Shown: positions 17,579 through 27,083, counted from the stretch's first letter. The stretch: DNA of 64,000 nt from DYFC01 sp041658585 (GCA_041658585.1 JBAZZX010000010.1:1-64000), one strand, 5' to 3'. Notes: generated from the letters alone by a model not told the origin. Translations and numbers: made by a program.

Positions 17579-18672
17579 GGGTGATCATCGCGGGAGGAGG
17601 CACCGGGGGACATCTTTTCCCGGGGCTTGCAGTAGCCGAAGAGTTGAGGAACAGAGACGCTTCAACGGAAGTGCTTTTTGTAGGGACGGAGCATGGCATA
17701 GAAGCGCGGGTGGTCCCCAGAGAGGGATACCCGATAGAGTTTATAAGGGCCGAGGGACTGATCGGCGTATCTTATAAAAAAAAGGTGAAGGCGATTGTGA
17801 ATATGTTTTTTGGCGCTATTGATTCATACAGGATCATCAGAAAGGTTGGCCCTGATATTGTGATAGGAGTCGGCGGCTATGCTTCGGGCGTCATTGTGCT
17901 GCTTGCCTTTCTGATGTCTATCCCGACCATGATACTTGAACAGAATTCGGTCCCCGGATTTACGAACAGAAATCTCGGAAAATTTGTAGATTCCATATGC
18001 ATAACCTACCAGGAAAGTATTTCCTCGTTTCCGAGGGAGAAGACATTCCTTACCGGCAACCCTGTCCGGATGCAGATATATAAGGGGAGCATTGAATCCG
18101 CCTATAAACTTTTTCCTCTCGAAAAGGATTTGTTTACGGCGCTGATTTTTGGCGGCAGCTCGGGGGCAAGAAATATAAACCTGGCAATGGTGGACGCCCT
18201 CAACTATCTGCAGGACCTGAAAGATAAAATTCAGTTCCTTCATCAGACAGGCACTTCGGATTATGAAAATATCAGGGACTCTTACAGAAGAGCGGGGTTC
18301 AGGGGGATAATAACCCCTTTCATCTATCAGATGGGCGAAGCGTATATTATCTCGGATATAGTTATATCCAGGGCAGGGGCCACAACCCTTGCGGAGCTGA
18401 CGGCTTTGGGAAAACCCGCGGTATTAATTCCTTATCCTTATGCGGCAGGCAATCACCAGGAGTTGAATGCGAGGAAACTGAGGGAAATGGGCGCGGCAAA
18501 AATGGTCCTTAACGGGGAACTGAAAGGCGAGGTCCTTGCAGGCGCTATCAGGGAATTATATTTAAGTGAAAAAATGAGAGAAGATATGCAGAGAAACAGC
18601 AAGTCCGTTGGAAGGCCCGAGGCGTGCGCAAAAGTGGTTGATATAGCAATGAGCCTCCTGAGGAATAAATAA
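17575..18672 (+). CDS. murG: UDP-GlcNAc:lipid I transferase MurG
   Basis: Peripheral membrane GT-B glycosyltransferase (365 aa) that turns lipid I into lipid II. N-terminal glycine-rich loop IIAGGGTGGHLFPGLAVA, VGGYASG, LEQNSVPGFTNR, second glycine loop IFGGSSGARNIN, HQTG, and the acceptor-side SRAGATTLAEL and YAAGNHQELNA. ATGA overlap with ftsW. Followed by a palindromic repeat that separates it from murC. Confidence 0.97.
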   Translation: MRVIIAGGGTGGHLFPGLAVAEELRNRDASTEVLFVGTEHGIEARVVPREGYPIEFIRAEGLIGVSYKKKVKAIVNMFFGAIDSYRIIRKVGPDIVIGVGGYASGVIVLLAFLMSIPTMILEQNSVPGFTNRNLGKFVDSICITYQESISSFPREKTFLTGNPVRMQIYKGSIESAYKLFPLEKDLFTALIFGGSSGARNINLAMVDALNYLQDLKDKIQFLHQTGTSDYENIRDSYRRAGFRGIITPFIYQMGEAYIISDIVISRAGATTLAELTALGKPAVLIPYPYAAGNHQELNARKLREMGAAKMVLNGELKGEVLAGAIRELYLSEKMREDMQRNSKSVGRPEACAKVVDIAMSLLRNK

Positions 18673-18685
18673 GAATGGAAGATGT

Positions 18686-18804
18686 ACTAAGGAGTTTATT
18701 AAAAAAGCCACACACCCTCACCCTTGCCCTCTCCCCTCTCCGCACTCAGGCGGATTCGCCGGGGATAAAGGGGAGGGTGTTTAAATGTGGCTTTATTTAT
18801 GAAC
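18686..18804. repeat. dispersed palindromic repeat family 1, copy 1
   Basis: Starts ACTAAGGAGTTTATT, continues GCCACACACCCTCACCCTTG, and ends with the inverted GGGAGGGTGTTTAAATGTGG and CTTTATTTATGAAC. Related elements are at 30476-30612 and 45742-45890. This copy carries the 25-base GGCGAATCCGCC module in its loop (18741-18762). It sits inside the dcw operon between murG and murC. Confidence 0.85.
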
Positions 18805-18880
18805 GTATTAATAAATTGGAAAATTCAAAATACAAAATTAAAGTTTTTACAATTCACATTTTTCATTGTCGGGTATAAGC

Positions 18881-20281
18881 ATGTTTGAACGATACAGGAT
18901 TATACACTTTGTCGGCATAGGCGGGATCGGGATGTCCGGGATCGCCGAGGTGCTCCATAACCTGAATTACGAGGTGACGGGCTCCGACCTGAAGGATTCC
19001 CGGACAACGAAGCGACTGAGGTCCCTCGGTATGAAAGTTTATATCGGACATGCCGCTGAAAATGTTGATGACGCCCATGTGCTGGTCATATCATCCGCCG
19101 TCTCAGATGATAACCCGGAGGTAAGGGAGGCCAGAAAAAAGTCTATCCCTGTAATACCCCGTGCAGAGATGCTTGCCGAACTGGCAAGGCTGAAATATGG
19201 GATATTGATAGCAGGGGCCCATGGCAAGACGACGACAACATCCCTGATTTCCACTGTCCTGACCCATGGAAAGCTCGACCCCACCGTGGTGATAGGCGGA
19301 AGGCTGAAGGCAACCGGCAGCAACGCAATGCTCGGGAAGGGAGAGTTCCTTGTGGCGGAGGCAGATGAAAGCGACGGATCGTTCCTGAAGCTTTCTCCGA
19401 CCATCGCTATTGTAACGAATATTGACAGAGAGCATATGGATTTTTTTAAAACCATGGATTCTTTAAAGGGGGCTTTCCTTGCCTTTATCAATAAGGTCCC
19501 GTTCTACGGCGCATCCGTTGTCTGCCTCGAGAACGAGTATATCAGGGAGCTTTTGCCTTCCATCCACAGGAGATGTATAACATATGGATTTACGAAAGAA
19601 GCCGTGCTTAGGGCGGAAAATATAACAAAAGGCTTTATGTCCGTGACCTTCGACGCGGTCTATAAAGAAAGGCATATCGGGCAATTTACCCTGCCGCTGC
19701 CGGGCATGCACAATGTCCTGAACGGGCTTGCCGCTATCGGGTGTGCAACGGCGCTGAGGATGGATATTTCGGTTGTGCAGGAAGCCCTGAAAGGTTTCAC
19801 CGGAATACAGAGGAGACTGGAGTTCAAGGGTCAGGCAAGAGGAATAAAGGTCTTTGACGACTACGGACATCACCCGACCGAAGTCAAGGCCACACTGAGG
19901 GCGGTAAAAGACGGGGCAGCCGAGCCCGGAAGCCGGGAACCGGGAAGACTTATCGTCCTGTTCCAGCCCCACAGATATACACGGACAAGGGACCTTATAG
20001 ACGATTTCGCAGGGTCCTTTGATGATGCCGACATGCTCATCCTGCTTGATATTTATCCGGCAGGTGAAAAACCCATTGAAGGGACAACCTCGGAGGGCCT
20101 TTTAAAAAAGATAAAGCAAAAGGGTCATGAAAACGCCTGTATGCAGAAAAAGGAGAATGCCGCAGATTATATTCTTTCACAGGCGAGGGAGGGAGACGTC
20201 GTTCTCACTCTGGGCGCCGGGGATGTATGGAAGACAGGCGAAGAAATTTTAAAAACACTGAAAGAGAATAGTAAACGATAA
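18881..20281 (+). CDS. murC: UDP-MurNAc--L-alanine ligase MurC
   Basis: First Mur ligase of the pathway, about 466 aa from ATG 18881 (TTG 18866 is an alternative; neither has a strong ribosome site). Motifs: HFVGIGGIGMSGIAEVL, SGSD-like GSDLKDS, ATPase loop GAHGKTTTTS, EADESDGSF, NIDREHMDFF, and DDYGHHPTEVKATL followed by FQPHRYTRTRDL. Between these last two blocks is a short Pro/Gly/Glu/Arg-rich stretch (nucleotides about 19910-19945) from near-repetitive DNA. murB begins 2 bases after its stop. Confidence 0.95.
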   Translation: MFERYRIIHFVGIGGIGMSGIAEVLHNLNYEVTGSDLKDSRTTKRLRSLGMKVYIGHAAENVDDAHVLVISSAVSDDNPEVREARKKSIPVIPRAEMLAELARLKYGILIAGAHGKTTTTSLISTVLTHGKLDPTVVIGGRLKATGSNAMLGKGEFLVAEADESDGSFLKLSPTIAIVTNIDREHMDFFKTMDSLKGAFLAFINKVPFYGASVVCLENEYIRELLPSIHRRCITYGFTKEAVLRAENITKGFMSVTFDAVYKERHIGQFTLPLPGMHNVLNGLAAIGCATALRMDISVVQEALKGFTGIQRRLEFKGQARGIKVFDDYGHHPTEVKATLRAVKDGAAEPGSREPGRLIVLFQPHRYTRTRDLIDDFAGSFDDADMLILLDIYPAGEKPIEGTTSEGLLKKIKQKGHENACMQKKENAADYILSQAREGDVVLTLGAGDVWKTGEEILKTLKENSKR

Positions 20282-20283
20282 CA

Positions 20284-21222
20284 ATGAACAGTCAGGAACT
20301 GAAAGATATATTGTCCGGCAGCCTCTTTGAAGGAGAGCTAAAGTTTATGGAGCCGATGAGCAGCCATACCTCTTTGAAAATAGGAGGTCCCGCCGACATA
20401 TATGCGGCGCCGCAGGATATCCCTTCGCTCATCAACCTCCTTCTGAACCTTAACAAGAACAGGCTTCCTGTCTTTACCATCGGGGGCGGGACAAATATAT
20501 TAGTCAGGGACGGAGGGATCGAGGGCGCCGTTGTATCTCTCAGGTCTTTTAAAAAGATTAAGACTATTAAGGAAGAAGACGGACATGTGCTGGTCTATGT
20601 CGGACCCGGAGTCCTGCTGCAGAAGCTACTGTATTTTGCAAAAGAAAACGGTTATGCGGGAATCGAAGGTTTTGCAGGTATACCGGGAACGGTCGGAGGC
20701 GCAATCTTTGGTAACTCAGGGGCCTTCGGCTATGAGATAAAAGATATTCTTCATTCTGTCGAGCTTATGGATAAAGAAGGAAATATAAAACGGGTCCAAT
20801 CAGGCGCAATCTCCTTTGGCTACAGGAGTTCGGGAATCTTGCCCGGACGGCTCATTGTCGGTTCAGAGATAAAACTTAAAAGAGACAAAAAGGAAGAGAT
20901 CGCGGAGAGGACCGATAATTTTTTAAAGATAAAACGGGAGAGGCAGCCCCTCTGGGAACCCTCTGCCGGCTGCGTATTCAAGAACCCTGAAGGCGCTTCT
21001 GCCGGAAAGCTTATTGAGGAAGCGGAATGCAAAGGCCTGCGGATCGGCGATGTTGAAGTAAGCGGCATCCACGCAAATTTTTTTGTTAACAGGGGCAGGG
21101 CAAAGGCGTCCGATTTCATAAAGCTTATGCAGGTAGTCTCTTACAGGGTGAAGAAAAAATCCGGCGTCGTCCTTGAACCCGAGATACGGATAGCAGGGAG
21201 AGATGAAGATATTGACGAATAA
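20284..21222 (+). CDS. murB: UDP-N-acetylenolpyruvoylglucosamine reductase MurB
   Basis: FAD-dependent reductase that makes UDP-MurNAc; 312 aa. The FAD-binding part shows HTSLKIGGPADIY, TIGGGTNILVRDGG and GFAGIPGTVGGAIFGNSGAFG; the C-terminal part shows QPLWEPSAGCVFKNPEG (catalytic Ser region), SAGKLIEEAECKGLRIG, and HANFFVNRG. The short form lacks the Tyr loop of the E. coli type, so it is type II. Overlaps ddl by 20 bases. Confidence 0.96.
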   Translation: MNSQELKDILSGSLFEGELKFMEPMSSHTSLKIGGPADIYAAPQDIPSLINLLLNLNKNRLPVFTIGGGTNILVRDGGIEGAVVSLRSFKKIKTIKEEDGHVLVYVGPGVLLQKLLYFAKENGYAGIEGFAGIPGTVGGAIFGNSGAFGYEIKDILHSVELMDKEGNIKRVQSGAISFGYRSSGILPGRLIVGSEIKLKRDKKEEIAERTDNFLKIKRERQPLWEPSAGCVFKNPEGASAGKLIEEAECKGLRIGDVEVSGIHANFFVNRGRAKASDFIKLMQVVSYRVKKKSGVVLEPEIRIAGRDEDIDE

Positions 21223-22174
21223 AAAAATAGGCGTTTTATTGGGCGGCGCTTCAGCCGAGAGAGATGTGTCTCTCAGGAGCGGAACGGCCGTCTATAACGC
21301 GCTGAAGGGCTTGGGCTATAACGCAGTTCCCATAGATGCAGGCGCCGATATCTGCGGTGTGCTGCAAAAAGAGGCGATAGAGCTAGCATTTCTTGTTCTG
21401 CACGGAGGCTGGGGAGAAGACGGTTCCATCCAGGGCATGCTCGAGGTCTTGGGCATTCCGTATACAGGCTCCGGAGTCCTTGCCTCAGCCCTTGCAATGG
21501 ACAAGGAAGCATCCAAAAAAGCATTCCTATATCATGGCGTTCCGGTCCCGCCCTTTCTGGTGATTGATAAAAGATCGGCAGGCAGACACGGAGACGCGGG
21601 GACTTCTCCAGCTCTCCCATTCTCCCATTCTCCTGGACTTTCTTTTAGTTTGCCCTGGGTTGTCAAACCGGCAACAGAGGGGTCGAGCATAGGAGTGAGT
21701 ATTATAAAGGACAAGAATGACTTTACACACGCGCTGGAAAAGGCATTTACATTCGGACCAAGGGCGCTTGTAGAAAAATATATAGAAGGGCGGGAAGTCC
21801 AGATTGGGATACTGAACGACAAAATATTAGGCGGGGTGGAAGTGAGACCATCCCTTGAATTCTATAGTTACGAAGCAAAATATACGGCAGGGCTTACGGA
21901 ATATATACTTCCTCCCGCATTAGAATCCGGGGTTTATAAAGAAGCCTGCAGCAAGGCCCTTGCCGCACATATGGCCCTCGGCTGCAAAGGCGCAACGAGG
22001 GTTGATTTGAGGATCGACAATGAAGGAAATCCCTTTGTCCTTGAGGTCAATACTATCCCCGGTATGACGGAGACGAGTCTTATGCCGAAGATAGCACAAC
22101 ATGCCGGGTTTGATTTCCCGGGTTTGATAGAAGAAATACTAAGAGGAGTCGTGAGTGAAGGCCAACAGAATTAA
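21203..22174 (+). CDS. ddl: D-alanine--D-alanine ligase
   Basis: ATP-grasp ligase that makes D-Ala-D-Ala for MurF; 323 aa. Motifs: LLGGASAERDVSLRSG, LHGGWGEDGSIQG, YTGSGVLASALAMDK, KPATEGSSIGVS, VEKYIEGREVQIG, and EVNTIPGMTETSLMPK. A Ser/Pro/Gly-rich low-complexity insertion of about 20 residues (nucleotides about 21577-21650) sits just before the KP ATP-binding strand, in frame. GGGAGAG lies just upstream of ATG 21203. Confidence 0.96.
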   Translation: MKILTNKKIGVLLGGASAERDVSLRSGTAVYNALKGLGYNAVPIDAGADICGVLQKEAIELAFLVLHGGWGEDGSIQGMLEVLGIPYTGSGVLASALAMDKEASKKAFLYHGVPVPPFLVIDKRSAGRHGDAGTSPALPFSHSPGLSFSLPWVVKPATEGSSIGVSIIKDKNDFTHALEKAFTFGPRALVEKYIEGREVQIGILNDKILGGVEVRPSLEFYSYEAKYTAGLTEYILPPALESGVYKEACSKALAAHMALGCKGATRVDLRIDNEGNPFVLEVNTIPGMTETSLMPKIAQHAGFDFPGLIEEILRGVVSEGQQN

Positions 22175-22919
22175 GAAGACCGGCGCACGATTGAATATAT
22201 TGAGCATAGTAAGGAATATTACCGTCCTGATATTAATTTTTGTCAGCGCCATTATTGTTTATCTGGTCATTTACTATAATCCCGTAAAATCCATGTTCCC
22301 TTTGATGCATGTCGTATTTTCGGGGAACAGACATCTTACGGACGATGAATTAAAATCCCTTACCGGCATCCGCTCCGAAGAAAGCCTTATGACTCTCTCT
22401 AATGAGCAGGTCGGCAGGCAGATGCTCCGGTCACCATGGGTAAGGTCTGTGAATATACGGAAAGAGCTGCCCGACACCTTATCTATAGCAATAAAGGAAG
22501 CCGAACCGTTTGCCCTTCTTGAAATGAATGAACATCTTTTTCTCGTAGATGAAAAAGGGAAACTACTCGAAGAACTCAGGGACGGCTCAGTCCCTTTTCT
22601 CCCGGTGATAACCGGCGATCCCTACAAGGAGAAAGAGGGATTTTCAGAGGCACTGAGCCTTGCAAAGACGATGAATGAGAAAGGATTTTTGTCTGAACGG
22701 GACCATATTGAGATCTTGGCTCATAAGCCCCATGAACTTGCCGTAATAATAGACGGACTTGTTGTGAAAATAGGGTCGGGAAGATACGAGGAAAAACTTG
22801 CCCGACTTCTCAAGCTTGAAGAAGACATAAAGCATATGGAAATCCGGGTTGATTATATAGATTTAAGGTTTGCAGGCAGGGCTATCGTAAAGCCTGCCGC
22901 CGATAAGGTGATCAGGTAA
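22155..22919 (+). CDS. ftsQ: cell division protein FtsQ (DivIB)
   Basis: Bitopic divisome protein, 254 aa. Short basic cytoplasmic N terminus, a membrane helix at about 20-42, then a POTRA domain beginning VVFSGNRHLTDDELKSLTGI and a beta domain with ALLEMNEHLFLVDEKGKLLEE, VDYIDLRFAGRAIVKP. Start GTG 22155 with AGAGGAG upstream, overlapping ddl by 20 bases. Connects FtsL/FtsB to the early divisome in known systems. ftsA follows by TAATG overlap. Confidence 0.93.
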   Translation: MKANRIKKTGARLNILSIVRNITVLILIFVSAIIVYLVIYYNPVKSMFPLMHVVFSGNRHLTDDELKSLTGIRSEESLMTLSNEQVGRQMLRSPWVRSVNIRKELPDTLSIAIKEAEPFALLEMNEHLFLVDEKGKLLEELRDGSVPFLPVITGDPYKEKEGFSEALSLAKTMNEKGFLSERDHIEILAHKPHELAVIIDGLVVKIGSGRYEEKLARLLKLEEDIKHMEIRVDYIDLRFAGRAIVKPAADKVIR

Positions 22920-24142
22920 TGCTTCTTAATCCGAATCCGGGAAATATTATAGTAGGGCTTGATGTAGGGACCACGAAGATCTGCGCTGTCGTAGGGGAAA
23001 TCATAAACGGCGAGATAGAGATCAAAGGCGTCAGTACATCGGCATCGTCCGGCCTCAGAAAAGGGGTGGTCGTAAATATTGAGGCCACTGTTGAATCGAT
23101 AAGGAATGCCGTAAAGAATGCGGAGTCTTCCATGGGAGTGGAAATAAATTCCGTTTATGTAGGTATTTCCGGAGGGCATATTAAGGGCTTCAACAGTCAT
23201 GGCGCCATCGGCATAAGGGGCAAAGAAGTTACATCCACCGATGTCGACCGGGTCATAGATTCCGCGAAAGCGGTGTATGTGCCCCTTGACAGAGAGGTGC
23301 TCCATACAATACCGACAGGATATACCCTTGACGGACAGAACGGCATCAAGGACCCCGCAGGAATGATCGGGGCGCGGCTTGAGGCAAAGGTATATATCCT
23401 TACCGGAGCTATTACTTCCGTACAGAATCTCCTCAAGTGCTGTGAGAAAGCAGGCGTTGAGGTTATTGATATCGTGTTCGAGCCGCTTGCGTCGGCGGAG
23501 GCCATACTGACCGATGATGAAAAAGAACTCGGCGTAGCCGTTGTAGATATCGGCGGCGGCACGACCGATATTATACTTTACAAGGATGGCTGGCTGCGGC
23601 ATACATCCGTCCTTGCAATAGGAGGAAACCATTTTACCAATGATATAGCAGTGGGTCTCAGGATGTCCGTAACCGAAGCTGAAAGGGTCAAGAAACAATA
23701 CGGTCATGCGATAGCTAATTTGATTGACGATTCGGAAGAGGTGGATATTATCCAGGCAGGCCAGGGCAGGAAGATATTACGCAGGCATCTGTCAGAGATC
23801 ATACAACCAAGGACCGAAGAACTGATTGACTTGATAAAAAATGAGCTGACAACCTGTTCCGGATACGATATAGCATCAACAGGGGTTGTCCTTACCGGCG
23901 GAGGTTCGCTGCTCGCAGGGTTTGACGGATTGGCGGAATCGATATTGGAACTCCCGGTGAGAATCGGGGCCCCCGCAGGAATACAGGGTTCGGGTGAAAT
24001 CGTGAAAAATCCCATGTATGCCACAGGCACGGGGCTTGTACTGTATGGGTTCCATACTGAATCAGGCAGGGAATTATATCCGGTAACGTTTACAGGGATA
24101 TTCGGAAAGATGAAAGAATGGGTCAAAGGAATATTCAGATAA
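22919..24142 (+). CDS. ftsA: cell division protein FtsA
   Basis: Actin-like membrane tether of FtsZ, 407 aa. IIVGLDVGTTKICAVVGE (phosphate 1), the SHS2-type 1C insert region (about 80-160), VVDIGGGTTDIILYKDG (phosphate 2), TGVVLTGGGSLLAG (adenosine motif), and a C-terminal amphipathic helix with FGKMKEWVKGIFR for membrane binding. Lies 29 bases before ftsZ. Confidence 0.97.
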   Translation: MLLNPNPGNIIVGLDVGTTKICAVVGEIINGEIEIKGVSTSASSGLRKGVVVNIEATVESIRNAVKNAESSMGVEINSVYVGISGGHIKGFNSHGAIGIRGKEVTSTDVDRVIDSAKAVYVPLDREVLHTIPTGYTLDGQNGIKDPAGMIGARLEAKVYILTGAITSVQNLLKCCEKAGVEVIDIVFEPLASAEAILTDDEKELGVAVVDIGGGTTDIILYKDGWLRHTSVLAIGGNHFTNDIAVGLRMSVTEAERVKKQYGHAIANLIDDSEEVDIIQAGQGRKILRRHLSEIIQPRTEELIDLIKNELTTCSGYDIASTGVVLTGGGSLLAGFDGLAESILELPVRIGAPAGIQGSGEIVKNPMYATGTGLVLYGFHTESGRELYPVTFTGIFGKMKEWVKGIFR

Positions 24143-24171
24143 AAATCGTATAGAAGGAGGAGGGAAAGATT

Positions 24172-25344
24172 ATGTTTGAAATTATCGAAGAAGGAAGAGG
24201 ACATGGAGCAAAGATTAAGGTCATCGGCGTTGGAGGCGCGGGAAGCAACGCCATTAATAATATGATAGCGTCGAACCTGCACGGCGTCGAGTTCATCGCC
24301 GTAAACACCGACATGCAAGCGCTTGAAACATCTCTGGCATCGGTAAAAGTTCAGATCGGCGCCAACCTGACAAGAGGGCTTGGCGCAGGCTCCAACCCCC
24401 AGATCGGCAGAGAAGCGGCGCTTGAAGACAGTGCGCTGATCAGCGAACACCTTGAAGGTTCCGACATGGTCTTTATCACTGCAGGCATGGGAGGCGGCAC
24501 AGGCACGGGCGCAGGTCCTGTTATTGCCGGAATTGCCCGGGAACTCGGCGCAATAACCGTTGCGGTCATCACCAAGCCGTTTTTCTATGAAGGTAAGGTC
24601 AGATACACCAACGCGGAAGAAGGGATTAAAGAACTCAGGAAATATGTGGACACCCTTATTATAATACCGAATGACAAGATAGGACTCGTTGTTGAAAAGG
24701 GAACGCCTTTGCTGAAATCTTTTGCAGTGGCCAACGACGTCCTGAAGCAGGCTGTTCAGGGAATTTCCGATATCATCCTGATACCGGGCCTCATTAATGT
24801 GGACTTTGCCGATGTAAAGACAATTATACAAAATCAGGGCAGAGGAGTAATGGGCTCGGGAGTAGGAAGAGGAGATGCCGGCGCCCTTGATGCAGCCAAA
24901 AAAGCCATATCGAATCCGCTCATTGAAGAATCCTCAATAGAAGGTGCCAAGGGCATTCTTGTAAATATCACCGGCGGACTTGAGCTTGCGCTGAACGATG
25001 TGCAGGACGCGGTCTCTTACGTTTATGACTCCGCCCACGAAGAAGTACATCTCATATTCGGCGCAGTGATAGACCCTGATATAGCTGATGAGGTGCGGGT
25101 AACGGTAATAGCTACCGGGTTTAGCGACCAGAAAGAAAAGGTGGAACTCCCGCAGGTCAAAAAATGGACGCCGGCGGTTAAACAGGCGATGAATCTGCGA
25201 GGCTCCGAGAGGGTCCTGTCAAAAAATATGAAATCCGATTACGGCATAGATCTTGTTACGACGGACATCATGTCTTCCTATGAAGACCATATTGATGTGC
25301 CGACGTTTTTAAGAAAAGTTTCCCAACCCCAAAAAGAAGTTTAA
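24172..25344 (+). CDS. ftsZ: cell division GTPase FtsZ
   Basis: Tubulin-like GTPase forming the Z ring; 390 aa. KVIGVGGAGSNAINNMI at the N terminus, signature MGGGTGTGAGPVIA at about 105-118, TKPFFYEG, NDKIGLVV, and the C-terminal domain. The usual conserved tail is replaced by YEDHIDVPTFLRKVSQ, which keeps the DVPTFLRK core that binds FtsA and other partners. Strong AGGAGGAGGG ribosome site. Last gene of the dcw cluster. Confidence 0.98.
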   Translation: MFEIIEEGRGHGAKIKVIGVGGAGSNAINNMIASNLHGVEFIAVNTDMQALETSLASVKVQIGANLTRGLGAGSNPQIGREAALEDSALISEHLEGSDMVFITAGMGGGTGTGAGPVIAGIARELGAITVAVITKPFFYEGKVRYTNAEEGIKELRKYVDTLIIIPNDKIGLVVEKGTPLLKSFAVANDVLKQAVQGISDIILIPGLINVDFADVKTIIQNQGRGVMGSGVGRGDAGALDAAKKAISNPLIEESSIEGAKGILVNITGGLELALNDVQDAVSYVYDSAHEEVHLIFGAVIDPDIADEVRVTVIATGFSDQKEKVELPQVKKWTPAVKQAMNLRGSERVLSKNMKSDYGIDLVTTDIMSSYEDHIDVPTFLRKVSQPQKEV

Positions 25345-25358
25345 GTTTCCCCTCCAAC

Positions 25359-25386
25359 GAGGGGCCTTCCCCCCCGAAGGCCCCTC
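25359..25386 (+). terminator. GC-rich hairpin after ftsZ
   Basis: GAGGGGCCTTC (25359-25369) pairs perfectly with GAAGGCCCCTC (25376-25386) around six C residues, 14 bases after the ftsZ stop. No T tract follows, so it may be a weak or factor-dependent terminator, or a repeat unit. Confidence 0.55.
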
Positions 25387-25735
25387 CCCTCCCCCCCATC
25401 TATAAGCCGTTGCAAATATCAACCCCGGATAATAAGATTTTTATCTCGATCAATTTATACTTCCAATATGGTCAGGAACTATACGCGGCTAAAAAAATCA
25501 TCGGACTTGAATAGTAAAGGATGAAGTAGTTGAGAAAAATCATTTTACGTCCACCAGAAAACAAAAACGTTTCTAAACCTGCAAATACGTAATCCAAATC
25601 TATTGCAATTATTGAGGATTACTGGTACAAATATATGGGCGTCATAGAACTTACCATAAAAAAGCGTGTTCGGGTTCGTTATTGAGGAAATTAAAGCTTT
25701 TTGACCCAAATTAATTAAAGGAATGACAGATAATC
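25387..25735. other. gene-free region between dcw cluster and restriction remnants
   Basis: AT-rich, with only short frames broken by stops. One plus-strand frame from TTG 25530 to about 25684 reads through after a single internal stop, so an eroded gene is possible, but I recognise nothing in it. Confidence 0.5.
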
Positions 25736-25957
25736 ATGGCAACAAATAATTTCAGAGAAAAAGCAAACTTCATTTGGTCAATAGCTGATTTGCTGCGTGG
25801 CCATTACAAGCAGGCTGACTATGGCAAGGTGATTTTGTTGCCGTTCACAGTTCTACGGCGGCTGGACTCCATGCACATGAGATACATATTTGATGAACTC
25901 ATTCGCAAGTTTGCTGAGCTCAGCAACGAGACTGCCGGAGAGCACTATACAAACTGA
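25736..25957 (+). pseudogene. hsdM: HsdM type I DNA methyltransferase, internally deleted remnant
   Basis: The first 45 or so residues are a classic HsdM start (NNFREKANFIWSIADLLRG, then KVILLPFTVLRRLD). The sequence then jumps to YIFDELIRKFAELSNETAGEHYT, which in intact HsdM lies well over 100 residues later, just before the SAM-binding and NPPF motifs. The frame ends at once where the 3' end of hsdS begins. None of the catalytic methylase motifs remain. Confidence 0.82.
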
Positions 25958-26072
25958 AGCTCAAAAAATAGACACCACCATTTCGACAATCGAAAAAGAA
26001 ATAGAGCTTATGCAGGAATACCGTACGGCTTTAATAAATGAAGTGTTGACTGGAAAAATAAAGGTAATATGA
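25945..26072 (+). pseudogene. hsdS: HsdS specificity subunit, C-terminal remnant
   Basis: In another frame the DNA continues TEAQKIDTTISTIEKEIELM, then QEYRTALINEVLTGKIKVI, the typical coiled-coil end of a type I specificity subunit. Both target-recognition domains are missing. The stop overlaps the rhuM start by ATGA, preserving the original operon junction. Confidence 0.8.
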
Positions 26073-26938
26073 GCAAGGAACTTACGCCAAAAGAAGGCGA
26101 CATAATCTTTTACACTGCTCCAGATGGGGCTGTGCATATTGAGGTCTTTTTTCAGGATGAAACCTTCTGGCTGAGCCAAAGGAAAATGGCCGAATTGTTC
26201 GGGGTTGAGGTTAACACAATCAATTACCACCTCAAAGAAATATTTAATTCCCAAGAGTTAGATGAAATGGCAACTATTCGAAAAATTCGAATAGTTCAAA
26301 AAGAAGGCAGCCGGAATGTAGGCCGCGATGTGGATTTCTTTAACCTTGACGCGATCATTGCCGTTAGCTACCGGGTAAACAGCAGTTCCGCATTTGGGCG
26401 ACCAAGACCCTAAATCACTGACATCTATGCTCAATGCAGTATCGACTATGATCCCAAATCCGAAATCACACTACTGTTTTACAAAACTGTTCAAAACAAA
26501 CTCCACTGGGCGATAAGAGGCAAAACAGCGCCTGAAATTATTGCAGGCAGAGCTGATGCCGAAAAACCATACATGGGTTTGCAAACATGGAAAACCGCAC
26601 CAAAAGGGAAAATATTAAAATCAGATGTCAGTGTGGCTAAAAACTACCTGATGGAAAAAGAAATCAAGGCATTGGAACGAATTGTTTCCATGTATCTGGA
26701 CTATGCCGAAAATCAGTCAGCTAGGCAAATACCCATGAAAATGCGGGACTGGGTGCAAAAACTTGATGCCTTCCTAAAGTTCAACGAGTACAATATTCTG
26801 AAGGACGCAGGGAAGGTATCACACGAAGTTGCTATAAAGCTTTCTGAAAACGAATATGAAAAGTTCAGGGTAACACAGGACAAAACCTTTGAATCGGATT
26901 TTGATAAAGAAGTGAAGAAGCTGGAACAGGATCGGTAA
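26069..26938 (+). pseudogene. rhuM: RhuM-family protein, disrupted by internal deletions
   Basis: The N-terminal 95 or so residues match RhuM-type proteins often embedded in type I restriction operons: VEVFFQDETFWLSQRKMAEL, NTINYHLKEIF, and VDFFNLDAIIAVSYRVNS. After 26385 the frame shifts: QFRIWATKTL is read in a second frame, then ITDIYAQCSIDYDPKSEITL in a third (about 26418 on), continuing open through MGLQTWK and KALERIVSMYLDYAE to the stop at 26938. About 50-60 residues are missing between these blocks. The C-terminal part alone is open from 26573. Function of intact RhuM is unclear. Confidence 0.82.
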
Positions 26939-26946
26939 ATGAGCGA

Positions 26947-27054
26947 AATGACGCTTATTCGTATGGATCAATCGCGATGAAGGTAATATCTTTGGAGAAC
27001 AAAAATAGGCGGCAATAAATTCTTGCTGAAGCGGCAAATTTTTTGTCCTTGGAA
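26947..27054. repeat. dispersed repeat family 4, copy 1
   Basis: From TATGGATCAATCGCGATGAA (26961) through AATATCTTTGGAGAACAAAA to GAAGCGGCAAATTTTTTG, about 95 bases repeated with few changes at 43376-43464. The first bases, AATGACGCTTATTCG, also match the inverted repeat arm at 4968-4982. Confidence 0.85.
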
Positions 27055-27083
27055 GCTGTCGGGGGAAGAGTGCGGGATTGGGA

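Noticed and set aside
23704..24831. Minus-strand frame of 375 aa across ftsA and ftsZ
   Set aside because: Shadow of two well-identified plus-strand genes; composition is unlike a real protein.
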